A DNA stretch of 64,000 nucleotides from Changchengzhania lutea (GTDB taxonomy: Bacteria > Bacteroidota > Bacteroidia > Flavobacteriales > Flavobacteriaceae). The stretch lies in assembly GCF_006974145.1 (NCBI RefSeq), contig NZ_CP039456.1, positions 2,386,001-2,450,000 of the forward strand. The letters run 5' to 3'. Positions 25,685 through 35,301 of the stretch are shown here, in pieces. Within the stretch, counting starts at the first letter, position 1. Every line of letters begins with the position of its first letter. The notes below the pieces were generated by a model. The model did no database searches. It was not told the origin of the DNA and was given only the letters and a program-made list of their open reading frames with translations. The translations under genes were made by a program, and so were the position numbers.

Positions 25685-27991
25685 ATGAATTTAGATTATA
25701 TAAAACCAGATAACTGGTCCATCATAGAAGAAGGGTTTGATGCTAATCACATGAAATCTTCCGAAAGTTTATTCAGTATCGGTAACGGTGCCATGGGGCA
25801 ACGGGCCAATTTTGAAGAGCACTATTCAGGGCCAACTTTTCAAGGCAGTTACATGGCGGGTGTTTACTATCCTGACAAAACACGTGTGGGATGGTGGAAA
25901 AATGGCTATCCAGAATATTTTGCGAAAGTATTAAATGCGCCAAATTGGATTGGTATCAATGTAGAAATCAATGGAGAACCACTTGATTTATTTGCCTGTA
26001 AAAAAATAGAAAATTTTAAAAGAGAACTCAACATGAAAGAAGGTTGGTTGTCAAGAGAATTTATCGCAACATTGAAAAATGGCATTAGCGTTGCCGTCGA
26101 TACCAAACGTTTTTTAAGTCTAGATTTAGATGAAATAGGTGCCATTCAATACAATATTAAACTGTTGAATAGTGATGCTGAAATTTTGTTTCAACCCTAT
26201 TTAGATTCAGGGATTACTAATGAAGACACCAATTGGGATGACAAATTTTGGAATACCACAAAAGTGAGCCACGCCAATCATCAAGCGTTTATCGAGGCCA
26301 AAACCATGAAAACGGATTTTCATACCTGTACCTTCATGGCGTCAAAGCTTTTTATAAATGGAAAAACGGTATTGATTGAACCTGAAATCAAAGCAGATTC
26401 TAACTATGCATCATTTTGCTACAAACATCAGGTTAAGAAAGGTGAAACCTATTCCATTCAGAAATTTGGAGGTTATGTGGTGGATACAAATCATGATAAA
26501 ACGAAGTTGCTTAGCGCTGCGAAACGTATTTTAAGTAAGGCGTCTAAAAAAGGGTTTAATCAATTATTAGAAGATCAAAAAAGGGCTTGGGCTGCTATTT
26601 GGAGCATGTCTGACATAACTATTTCTGGCGATGTAAAAGCGCAACAGGGTATTCGCTTTAATATTTTCCAATTAAACCAAACCTACTTAGGTAAAGATTC
26701 CAGATTAAATATCGGGCCTAAAGGGTTTACCGGCGAAAAATATGGCGGAAGTACCTATTGGGATACAGAAGCTTATTGCATTCCTTTCTATATGGCTACC
26801 AAAGATCAAAAGGTAGCAAGGAGCTTACTGGAATACAGGTATAATCATCTGGAAAAAGCTATTGAAAACGCTGAAAAATTAGGTTTTACCAATGGTGCTG
26901 CGTTATATCCTATGGTCACCATGAATGGTGAAGAATGTCATAATGAATGGGAAATTACCTTTGAGGAAATTCATAGAAATGGTGCCATCGCTTTTGCTAT
27001 TTATAATTATCACCGTTATACGGGCGATTACAGCTATATACGTGAAAAGGGACTGGAAGTACTCATCGCCATTGCACGTTTTTGGCAGCAACGCGCTACG
27101 CTTTCAACAGCTAAAAATAAGTACGTTATTCTAGGGGTGACTGGCCCCAATGAATATGAAAATAATGTGAATAATAATTGGTATACAAACTATCTGGCGC
27201 AATGGTGTATAACATATGCTTCAGAAAATATTGCTAAACTGAAGAAGGAACATCCTTCAGATTATACGCGTATTTTGAATAAGGTCAAGCTATCGAACGC
27301 TGAACTTAAAGAATGGCAAAATGTAGCGGATAATATGTATTTCCCGTTTTCAGAAAAGCATGATATTTACTTACAACAAGACGGTTTCTTAGATAAAGAA
27401 TTAATTACGGTTGAAGACTTAGCCAAATCTGAAAGACCTATAAACCAAAAATGGTCTTGGGACAGAATTTTGCGCTCACCGTATATAAAACAAGCTGATG
27501 TGTTACAGTGTTTTTATTTTTTTGAAGACCATTTTACTACCGAGGAATTAGAAAAACACTTTGATTTTTACGAACCATTTACGGTACATGAAAGTTCCCT
27601 ATCGCCATGCGTACACAGTATTCAAGCTGCCAAATTAGACAGAATGGAACAAGCGTACACCTTCTATCTAAGAACATCAAGACTAGATTTAGATGATTAC
27701 AATCATGAAGTGCATGAAGGATTACATATTACCTCCATGGCAGGCACATGGATGAGTATTGTTGAGGGCTTTGGAGGGATGCGTATTCAAAATGATATGT
27801 TATCCTTTACACCCAAAATTCCAAAACAATGGAGCGCTTACTCGTTTAAAGTTAATTTTCGAAATCAGATTTTAAAAATAAACGTCAGTCATTCTGAAAC
27901 AAATTTTGAGTTAGAAGGAAATGAGGCGTTACAAATTTTATTAAATGGAAACTCTTTAACTATTGAGCCAAATCAATTGGTGGTTTATTAA
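25685..27991 (+). CDS. GH65 maltose phosphorylase
   Basis: A 768-residue GH65 protein with the expected layout: N-terminal beta-sandwich (FSIGNGAMGQRANFEEHYSG), linker, (alpha/alpha)6 barrel and small C-terminal beta domain. The general acid is E490 in VTGPNEYENNVNNNWYTN, a stretch typical of maltose phosphorylases. The phosphate-side segment HEVHEGLHITSMAGTW is also conserved. It splits maltose with phosphate into glucose and beta-glucose-1-phosphate; the adjacent pgmB takes the latter. Other GH65 activities (kojibiose, trehalose) are possible, but the operon favours maltose. Confidence 0.92.
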   Translation: MNLDYIKPDNWSIIEEGFDANHMKSSESLFSIGNGAMGQRANFEEHYSGPTFQGSYMAGVYYPDKTRVGWWKNGYPEYFAKVLNAPNWIGINVEINGEPLDLFACKKIENFKRELNMKEGWLSREFIATLKNGISVAVDTKRFLSLDLDEIGAIQYNIKLLNSDAEILFQPYLDSGITNEDTNWDDKFWNTTKVSHANHQAFIEAKTMKTDFHTCTFMASKLFINGKTVLIEPEIKADSNYASFCYKHQVKKGETYSIQKFGGYVVDTNHDKTKLLSAAKRILSKASKKGFNQLLEDQKRAWAAIWSMSDITISGDVKAQQGIRFNIFQLNQTYLGKDSRLNIGPKGFTGEKYGGSTYWDTEAYCIPFYMATKDQKVARSLLEYRYNHLEKAIENAEKLGFTNGAALYPMVTMNGEECHNEWEITFEEIHRNGAIAFAIYNYHRYTGDYSYIREKGLEVLIAIARFWQQRATLSTAKNKYVILGVTGPNEYENNVNNNWYTNYLAQWCITYASENIAKLKKEHPSDYTRILNKVKLSNAELKEWQNVADNMYFPFSEKHDIYLQQDGFLDKELITVEDLAKSERPINQKWSWDRILRSPYIKQADVLQCFYFFEDHFTTEELEKHFDFYEPFTVHESSLSPCVHSIQAAKLDRMEQAYTFYLRTSRLDLDDYNHEVHEGLHITSMAGTWMSIVEGFGGMRIQNDMLSFTPKIPKQWSAYSFKVNFRNQILKINVSHSETNFELEGNEALQILLNGNSLTIEPNQLVVY

Positions 27992-28009
27992 CGTTTAAAT
28001 TATTATAGC

Positions 28010-29977
28010 ATGAAACAATTACTAAAAATATATCTCATATGTACAATAGGCATGCTTGTTTCGTGTAAACAAGAAGAACGAATTAATGTGGTTGCCATAG
28101 AAAATAACGAGCCTATTGTCGAGCGAAATGATATTGCACGGGTAGAGCCCCCAAATTGGTGGATTGATTTTAAAAATACCGAATTACAAGTATTGATAAA
28201 GCATCCAAACATTGCAAAGGCTTCTGTTGAAATTAATTATGATGGTATCACTATAAAAAAAGTGCATCAAGCGGATAGTCCAAATTATTTATTTATTGAT
28301 TTGAATATTGCTAAAACCACAAAAGCAGGACAATTCAATATTATTTTTACGTTTGATAACGGAAACCAATTAGAACAGACTTATCAACTCAATTCTAGAG
28401 AAAAACCAGCAGAAGAATATATAGGATTTGATAGTTCGGATGTGTTGTATTTAATAACGCCAGACCGTTTCGCAAATGGAGATGTTTCTAATGACATTGC
28501 CTTAAAACATTCTGGGATCAATGAATCTGGTCAAAAGGTGAGCATGCTAAAAGAAGCCACTATTAATAGATCAGATGATTATGCACGCCATGGGGGCGAT
28601 ATAAAAGGCATGACACAACATCTTGACTATATAGATGAAATGGGCTTTACTGCGATTTGGCCATGCCCGCTATTAACTAATGATATGCCCAAAGCATCCT
28701 ATCACGGGTATGCTATGACCGATTTTTATCAAGTAGACCCACGTTTTGGAACCTTAGCCGAATACAGGGAATTGGCTGATAAAGCTAGAGAAAAGGATAT
28801 AAAATTGGTTATGGATATGGTCGCCAATCATTGTGGGAGCGAGCATTGGTGGATGAAAGATTTACCATTTGACGATTGGATAAATTATCAAGAAAATTAT
28901 GAAAACAAGGGAAAACTCATCACTTCTAATCACAGGCGTACTAGCAATCAAGACTTATATGCCTCACAAATAGATAAAAATGAAATGGCCGATGGATGGT
29001 TTGTTTCAGCAATGCCAGATTTGAATCAACGTAATCCGTTTATGGCCAATTACCTCATTCAGAATAGTATTTGGTGGATAGAAACTATTGGTTTAGCGGG
29101 TATTCGTCAAGATACCTATCCCTATCCTGATAAGACATTTATGAGCAAATGGGCAGGAAGCATTATGAATGAATATCCGAATTTTTCAATAGTTGGTGAA
29201 GAATGGAGTATCAATCCGTTATTAATTGGTTATTGGCAAGATGGTGCTAATAATAAAGATGGATATGATTCTAACTTAAAATCCCCCATGGATTTTGCCA
29301 TGCAGCATCACATAGTAAATGCCTTGAACGAAACGGAGGCATGGGATACTGGTTTAGTGAACATATATGAAGGTCTGGCAAACGATTTTCATTATGCCAA
29401 ACCAAAGGACATCATGATTTTTCCGGACAACCATGATATGAGTCGCATTTTTACACAACTAAAAGGGGATATTGTAAATACCAAAATGGCCTTAAGTTAT
29501 TTATTGACCTTACCACGAATACCGCAAATTTATTACGGAACAGAAATCTTAATGAATGATTTTGAAAACCCTGGAGACCATGGCTTAATACGTACAGATT
29601 TTCCTGGAGGTTGGCAAGGGGATACGGTTAACGCATTTACCGGGGAAGGCTTGGCAGATGACCAAAAAGATATGCAGTCCTTTGTTAAAAAAGTATTGAA
29701 TTACAGAAAAAACAGTAAAGCCATACATGAAGGGGAAACCATTCATTTTGCACCAGAAAATGGTATTTATGTATTGTTTAGAATTTTAAATGACGAAACG
29801 GTAGTACACATTCTTAATAAAAATAAGGACACTGTGAGTGTTGATCTATCTAGATTTCAGGAAGTCGGTCTGCAGGACAAAACCTTAAGAAACATCATTA
29901 CTGGAGAAACAATTAAGTGGGGAGATTCCTTAAAATTTAATAAAGCGGGCAGTATAATGTTAACCACCAAATTGTAA
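28010..29977 (+). CDS. GH13 cyclomaltodextrinase/neopullulanase-like lipoprotein (SusA-like)
   Basis: A 655-residue lipoprotein (Cys19 in GMLVSC). An N-terminal cyclomaltodextrinase-type beta domain (about 45-135, starting VEPPNWWIDF) is followed by the GH13 barrel with LITPDRFANGD, MDMVANHCGSEHWW, AGIRQDTYPYPD (nucleophile Asp), SIVGEEWS (acid Glu) and FPDNHDMSRIF (third Asp). The C-terminal beta domain follows. It matches SusA-type neopullulanases, which trim imported maltooligosaccharides in the periplasm. The lipid anchor suggests periplasmic-face or membrane-bound action. It lies 18 bases after the GH65 gene. Confidence 0.92.
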   Translation: MKQLLKIYLICTIGMLVSCKQEERINVVAIENNEPIVERNDIARVEPPNWWIDFKNTELQVLIKHPNIAKASVEINYDGITIKKVHQADSPNYLFIDLNIAKTTKAGQFNIIFTFDNGNQLEQTYQLNSREKPAEEYIGFDSSDVLYLITPDRFANGDVSNDIALKHSGINESGQKVSMLKEATINRSDDYARHGGDIKGMTQHLDYIDEMGFTAIWPCPLLTNDMPKASYHGYAMTDFYQVDPRFGTLAEYRELADKAREKDIKLVMDMVANHCGSEHWWMKDLPFDDWINYQENYENKGKLITSNHRRTSNQDLYASQIDKNEMADGWFVSAMPDLNQRNPFMANYLIQNSIWWIETIGLAGIRQDTYPYPDKTFMSKWAGSIMNEYPNFSIVGEEWSINPLLIGYWQDGANNKDGYDSNLKSPMDFAMQHHIVNALNETEAWDTGLVNIYEGLANDFHYAKPKDIMIFPDNHDMSRIFTQLKGDIVNTKMALSYLLTLPRIPQIYYGTEILMNDFENPGDHGLIRTDFPGGWQGDTVNAFTGEGLADDQKDMQSFVKKVLNYRKNSKAIHEGETIHFAPENGIYVLFRILNDETVVHILNKNKDTVSVDLSRFQEVGLQDKTLRNIITGETIKWGDSLKFNKAGSIMLTTKL

Positions 29978-29980
29978 AGT

Positions 29981-31009
29981 ATGAGACCTTTTTATACCTT
30001 AATTATTTTCGTATTGCTAAGTGCGTCATGTAAAAATGCTATCAAAGAAACGAAAGAAACCATTGAGGTGAATGATATTGAGGTCGTTGAAGCCAAGACT
30101 GATGCAGTAGATACTATTTATAATGACATTCTAGTAAACAAATTAAGTGATGCTGTTTTAGAAAGCGGATCGATATTCAGAATTGATAGTTTCCCAACAC
30201 ACTTCATCAAGCCGCGTCCTGTTGATATATGGTTGCCAGAAAACTATTCAGAAGAAAATAAATATGCCGTTTTATACATGCACGATGGTCAAAATTTATT
30301 TGATAGCACGACCACCTGGAATAAAAAAGAATGGAAAGTAGATGAATGGGCGTCCAAACTAATGAAGAATCAAGCTGTCAAGAATTTTATCGTGGTGGGG
30401 ATTCATAATATTCCCGAACTAAGATGGCAGGATCTATTTCCAGAAAAAGCTTTAAATTATTTAAATAAAGAGGTTAGGGATTCTTTGTTTTCCGATGCTA
30501 AAAAGAAGGATTTCAATATGGATTTTAGAGGTGATAATTATCTAAAATTTTTAGTAGCTGAAGTAAAACCATTCATCGATGCCAATTACACCACTTTTGC
30601 AAATCAAGAAAATACATTTGTTGCAGGTTCAAGCATGGGTGGACTCATGTCTATGTATGCTATTTGCGAATATCCAGATATTTTCAATGGAGCGGCATGT
30701 TTGTCTACACATTGGTTAGGTGGAAAGCCTAATGACCAAAATCCGTTTCCAGATGCAATATTCGATTATTTGGAAGAGCATGTGCCCGATCCAAATACGC
30801 ACCGACTCTATTTTGATTATGGTACAGAATCATTGGATGCGTTTTACCCACAATATGCGCCAAGAGTGGATGCTATTTTTAAAGCTAAAGGTTATACAAA
30901 TGATAACTTTAAAAATTTGAAGTACCAAGGAACGACCCATTCAGAATCGTCATGGAGTAAGCGTTTAGATATTCCTTTCACATTTTTACTAGGTAATAAA
31001 AATGACTAA
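29981..31009 (+). CDS. Alpha/beta-hydrolase lipoprotein, esterase-D/CE1-like
   Basis: A 342-residue lipoprotein (Cys17 in VLLSASC) with an acidic spacer (KETKETIEVNDIEVVEAKTD) and then an esterase fold: RPVDIWLPENY, YAVLYMHDGQNLFD, the nucleophile elbow AGSSMGGLMSMYA, and a late His in YQGTTHSESSWSKR. This is the family of Esterase D, feruloyl and acetyl esterases. Its place inside a starch operon suggests removal of an acyl group from a glucan or glycogen-like substrate, or a modulating role. The substrate is unknown. Its stop overlaps the start of the GH31 gene by 8 bases. Confidence 0.82.
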   Translation: MRPFYTLIIFVLLSASCKNAIKETKETIEVNDIEVVEAKTDAVDTIYNDILVNKLSDAVLESGSIFRIDSFPTHFIKPRPVDIWLPENYSEENKYAVLYMHDGQNLFDSTTTWNKKEWKVDEWASKLMKNQAVKNFIVVGIHNIPELRWQDLFPEKALNYLNKEVRDSLFSDAKKKDFNMDFRGDNYLKFLVAEVKPFIDANYTTFANQENTFVAGSSMGGLMSMYAICEYPDIFNGAACLSTHWLGGKPNDQNPFPDAIFDYLEEHVPDPNTHRLYFDYGTESLDAFYPQYAPRVDAIFKAKGYTNDNFKNLKYQGTTHSESSWSKRLDIPFTFLLGNKND

Positions 31010-33398
31010 AGTTTATTTCAATATTATTGTTTTTTTACTCTCGATATCTTGTTTGGCACAAAATAAAGATCGAGATTTTGTAAGTGCCAAAGTTCATGAA
31101 GACAAGATTCTAAAAGTTGAAGTAAGCGATGGCGAGTATCATATTCAATTCTATTCTACTGAAATTGTTGAAACCACCTTTGTTCCTTCAGGCGAAGCCT
31201 TAAATAATAGTTCTCATGCCGTAGTTTTAACACCATCAGTTTTAGAGACTCATCACAGTGAAAATGAATTAGAGGTGCTCTTTAAAACCAAAGGTCTCTC
31301 TGTAACTATTCAAAAGAAACCATTTCAAATTTCTTATAACAATAAGGGGAAATCCATCATTTCGGAAAAAGCGGGGTATGTTAAAAATGACAGTTTAGAA
31401 ACTATAGAATTTAATATAGCAAAAGATGAGGTTTTATACGGTGGAGGTGCCAGAGCACTAGGGATGAATCGCCGCGGCCATCGCTTGCAACTCTATAATA
31501 GAGCCCATTATGGTTATGAAACGACAAGCGAATTGATGAATTTTACCATACCCATCGCGATATCGTCAAATAAATATATGTTGCACTTTGATAATGCACC
31601 CATCGGATTTTTGGATTTAGATAGTCAAGCTAATAATACCTTACGATACGAAACGATTTCTGGCAGAAAAACGTATCAAATTATAGTTGGTGATTCCTGG
31701 TATGAATTAATAGATAACTATACCAATTTAACCGGAAAACAGCCCATGATACCACGATGGGCATTGGGTAATTTCTCAAGTAGATTTGGCTATCATTCAC
31801 AAAAGGAAACAGAGGCAACCATCGATAAATTTATTAAAGATAGTATTCCTGTTGATGCCATAATTTTAGATTTATACTGGTTTGGTAAAGCGTTAAAGGG
31901 GACTATGGGTAATTTGGAATTTTTAAAGGATTCTTTTCCAAATCCCAAACAAATGATTGCCAATTTAAAATCTAAACATGTCAATACCATTCTTATTACA
32001 GAACCTTTTATTTTAACCACATCAAAACGTTGGGATGAGGCCGTAAAGGCTGATATTTTGGCAAAAGATACGGTTGGAAAACCATTTACCTACGAATTCT
32101 ATTTTGGAAACACAGGTTTGATCGATATTTATAATCCTAAAGGAAAAACTTGGTTTAAAAACATTTATAAAGAATTAGGGCAGATGGGTGTTACTGGGTT
32201 TTGGGGAGATTTAGGAGAACCCGAAGTACATCCATCCGAATTGCAACATGCCACAGGTACAGCAGATGAGGTGCATAATATTTACGGGCATCATTGGGCG
32301 CAATTAGTCTATGAGGCTAACAAGGACATTCTCCCAGAAAACAGACCTTTTATCTTAATGCGCGCAGGTTATTCAGGGTCGCAGCATTACGGACTTATTC
32401 CTTGGTCTGGCGATGTGAATAGAACATGGGGTGGTTTACAATCGCAGCCCGAAATTGCCTTACAGATGAGCATGCAGGGATTGGCATATATGCATAGTGA
32501 TTTAGGTGGTTTCGCTGGGGCAAATTTAGATGATGAGTTATATGTGCGCTGGTTGCAATATGGTGTTTTTCAACCTATTTATCGGCCACACGCGCAGGAA
32601 GATGTGCCAAGTGAGCCCATTTTTAGAAGCACCAAAGCAAAAAATTTAGCTAGAACAGCTATAGAGTTGCGTTATAAAATGCTTCCTTATAATTACAATT
32701 TGGTTTACGAAAATAATCAGTTTGGAAAACCGCTGATGCGTCCGCTATTCTTTGAAGAACCCAATAATGTGAGTTTAAAAGAGTATTCTGAAGCCTATTT
32801 ATGGGGGCATGATTTTTTAATAGCGCCCATATTGGAAGCTGCTAAGAAGGCCCAACAGGTTTATTTTCCTAGAAACAATAATTGGTTTGATTTTTATACC
32901 GATAAAAAAATTAAGGGTGGTCAAACCTTACCTGTGTCTACTAGAGAAAGCTCTATACCTACATTTGTACGTGGAGGCGCTTTTGTACCATTAAGTAAAG
33001 TTGTTCAAAACACGGAAAGTTATAATCCCAATGACATGGAACTGCATTATTATTATGATGAAAGCATAAAAGCAAGCCAAAGAACATTTTATAATGACGA
33101 TGGAAAAATGGCAAATGCTATTGAAAAAGGACTTTATGAAAAACTGTATTTTGAAGCTGACATTGACATTAAAAAGAACATCTTAGAAATTGAGTATAAA
33201 GCAGAGAAAGGCGCAGGATATCAGTCGTCAACAAAAAACCTAAATCTAATGATTCACAATATAAATCGAGCCCCAAAGAAAGTCAAAATGAGTGGAAGGC
33301 GATTAGATTTTTTTTGGGATTCCCAAAAGAATCTCTTAACGATCCCTAGTACTTGGAACACGGTAAAAGACATTGAAATTAAAATCAAATTTAAATAA
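31002..33398 (+). CDS. GH31 alpha-glucosidase
   Basis: A 798-residue GH31 enzyme. The N-terminus (MTKVYFNIIVFLLSISCLAQ) can be read either as a lipoprotein signal (LSIS-Cys17) or as a signal-peptidase-I site. The N-terminal beta-sandwich ends in YGGGARALGMNRRG. The barrel begins IPRWALGNFSSRFGY and contains VDAIILDLYWFG, nucleophile D403 in GFWGDLGEPEVHP, and acid/base D471 in PWSGDVNRTWGG. It releases glucose from non-reducing ends of alpha-glucans, with retention. It overlaps the upstream esterase gene. Confidence 0.93.
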   Translation: MTKVYFNIIVFLLSISCLAQNKDRDFVSAKVHEDKILKVEVSDGEYHIQFYSTEIVETTFVPSGEALNNSSHAVVLTPSVLETHHSENELEVLFKTKGLSVTIQKKPFQISYNNKGKSIISEKAGYVKNDSLETIEFNIAKDEVLYGGGARALGMNRRGHRLQLYNRAHYGYETTSELMNFTIPIAISSNKYMLHFDNAPIGFLDLDSQANNTLRYETISGRKTYQIIVGDSWYELIDNYTNLTGKQPMIPRWALGNFSSRFGYHSQKETEATIDKFIKDSIPVDAIILDLYWFGKALKGTMGNLEFLKDSFPNPKQMIANLKSKHVNTILITEPFILTTSKRWDEAVKADILAKDTVGKPFTYEFYFGNTGLIDIYNPKGKTWFKNIYKELGQMGVTGFWGDLGEPEVHPSELQHATGTADEVHNIYGHHWAQLVYEANKDILPENRPFILMRAGYSGSQHYGLIPWSGDVNRTWGGLQSQPEIALQMSMQGLAYMHSDLGGFAGANLDDELYVRWLQYGVFQPIYRPHAQEDVPSEPIFRSTKAKNLARTAIELRYKMLPYNYNLVYENNQFGKPLMRPLFFEEPNNVSLKEYSEAYLWGHDFLIAPILEAAKKAQQVYFPRNNNWFDFYTDKKIKGGQTLPVSTRESSIPTFVRGGAFVPLSKVVQNTESYNPNDMELHYYYDESIKASQRTFYNDDGKMANAIEKGLYEKLYFEADIDIKKNILEIEYKAEKGAGYQSSTKNLNLMIHNINRAPKKVKMSGRRLDFFWDSQKNLLTIPSTWNTVKDIEIKIKFK

Positions 33399-33408
33399 TT
33401 AATACCCA

Positions 33409-35292
33409 ATGAAAAAATCACACATCTGTATTTTATCACTGTTTTTCCTCATTTTTATGGGATGTAAAAATGAAGAAAAGCGGGTGGAAAAGTCTGATTT
33501 TCAGAATATAGAATTAAAGCAAAAACAGGTCGTTTACCAAGTGTTTACAAGACTATTTGGCAATAAGAACGATACCAATAAACCATGGGGCACCATAGAG
33601 GAAAACGGTGTAGGCAAATTTAATGATTTTACCGATAAGGCGTTACAGGAAATTAAAGATTTAGGGGTCACTCATATATGGTACACAGGGGTTCCGCATC
33701 ATGATGTAATTACAGATTATTCTAAGTTTGGCATTTCTAAGGACGATCCCGATGTGGTTAAAGGGCGGGCAGGATCCCCATATGCGGTAAAGGATTATTA
33801 CAATGTAAATCCCGATTTGGCCGTAAATGTTGAGAACCGTTTAGAGGAATTTGAAGATTTAATTGAACGATCTAATAAAGCAGGATTAAAGGTTATTATT
33901 GATATCGTTCCTAATCATGTAGCAAGAAATTATAAGAGCATCTCTAAACCAGAAAGCGTAAAAGATTTTGGAGAAGATGATGATACATCAGTAGTGTATC
34001 ACGTTAATAACAACTTTTATTATATTTCTAAAGAGCCTTTTAAAGTTCCAATTTGGGAAGATGGTTATTCGCCATTAGGTGGCGAAAAACATCCGTTATC
34101 AGACAGGAAATTTGACGAGAATCCAGCCAAATGGACTGGTAATGGCTCACGATTAAGTCAGCCAAATTTTGGAGATTGGTACGAAACCGTTAAGGTCAAT
34201 TACGGCATTAGTCCAGATGGTAAAAAGGATTTTGATGAACTGCCAGATGATTTTGCAAATAAAAATCATAAAGCTCATTTTGACTTTTGGAAAGATAAAA
34301 CGGTTCCCAATTCATGGAAAAAATTTAGGGATATCGCTTTATACTGGACGGATAAAGGTGTGGATGGATTCCGGTATGATATGGCAGAAATGGTGCCGGT
34401 AGAGTTTTGGAGTTATATGAATTCATCCATTAAGATGAAAAATCCAGAAGCATTTTTATTGGCTGAAGTTTATAACCCGAGTTTATACAGAGATTATATA
34501 AGAAAAGGGAAAATGGACTATTTGTATGATAAAGTTAAGTTGTATGACACTATAAAAAATGTGATGCGAGGATATGGAAAAACAGATCATATTCCGCCTA
34601 TACAAGAGGGTTTAAAAGATATTGAACATCACATGCTTCACTTTCTTGAAAACCATGATGAGCAACGCATAGCAAGTCCAGATTTTGCAGGAAGTGCCCT
34701 AAAAGGAAAACCAGCCATGGTAGTTTCGGCCACAATTAGTACCGCGCCAACCATGATTTATTTTGGTCAGGAACTGGGAGAGCCAGGAGCAGAGGATGCT
34801 GGGTTTGGAAAACCAACCCGAACGTCCATATTTGATTACATCGGTGTGCCAACAATTCAACGTTGGATGAATAATGGCGCTTTTGATGGTGGTAGATTAT
34901 CACAAGAGGAAAAATCTCTACGTGATTTTTACAAACGTCTTTTAAATTTTACCATAAATAGTTCAGCCTTGGCAGGAAATTATGCCGATATCCACCTGTA
35001 TAACAGAAAGTTCACAAAGGACTATACTGATAAAGTCCTGTCTTATGTCCGCTATAGTAATTCAGAAAAATTAATCATCATTTCAAATTTTGATGCTGAA
35101 AAAGGATATGAATTTGAATTGCAGATTCCAAAAGAGATCATCCTATTATGGAATTTGGAGGATAAAGATTTTCAATTATCAGAACAATTATATAACAAGT
35201 ATAACACCAATTTGAGAGTAGATGAATCCATCGGAAACATTAAAATATCATTAAAACCATTGGAGTCATTCATCTTAAAATTAAATCAATAA
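33409..35292 (+). CDS. GH13 alpha-amylase lipoprotein
   Basis: A 627-residue lipoprotein (Cys19 in LIFMGC) with a GH13 barrel beginning directly after a short tether (KQVVYQVFTRLFGNKND). Motifs are IDIVPNHVARNY, DGFRYDMAEMVPVEFW, FLLAEVYNPSLYRDY and LENHDEQRIAS, containing all three catalytic acids. An insert of about 100 residues between the second and third motifs (DDTSVVYHVNNNFYY to WKDKTVPNSW) resembles the enlarged B domain of Bacteroidota amylases. It probably acts at the outer membrane or in the periplasm on maltooligosaccharides. Confidence 0.92.
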   Translation: MKKSHICILSLFFLIFMGCKNEEKRVEKSDFQNIELKQKQVVYQVFTRLFGNKNDTNKPWGTIEENGVGKFNDFTDKALQEIKDLGVTHIWYTGVPHHDVITDYSKFGISKDDPDVVKGRAGSPYAVKDYYNVNPDLAVNVENRLEEFEDLIERSNKAGLKVIIDIVPNHVARNYKSISKPESVKDFGEDDDTSVVYHVNNNFYYISKEPFKVPIWEDGYSPLGGEKHPLSDRKFDENPAKWTGNGSRLSQPNFGDWYETVKVNYGISPDGKKDFDELPDDFANKNHKAHFDFWKDKTVPNSWKKFRDIALYWTDKGVDGFRYDMAEMVPVEFWSYMNSSIKMKNPEAFLLAEVYNPSLYRDYIRKGKMDYLYDKVKLYDTIKNVMRGYGKTDHIPPIQEGLKDIEHHMLHFLENHDEQRIASPDFAGSALKGKPAMVVSATISTAPTMIYFGQELGEPGAEDAGFGKPTRTSIFDYIGVPTIQRWMNNGAFDGGRLSQEEKSLRDFYKRLLNFTINSSALAGNYADIHLYNRKFTKDYTDKVLSYVRYSNSEKLIIISNFDAEKGYEFELQIPKEIILLWNLEDKDFQLSEQLYNKYNTNLRVDESIGNIKISLKPLESFILKLNQ

Positions 35293-35301
35293 TCATCGCA
35301 T

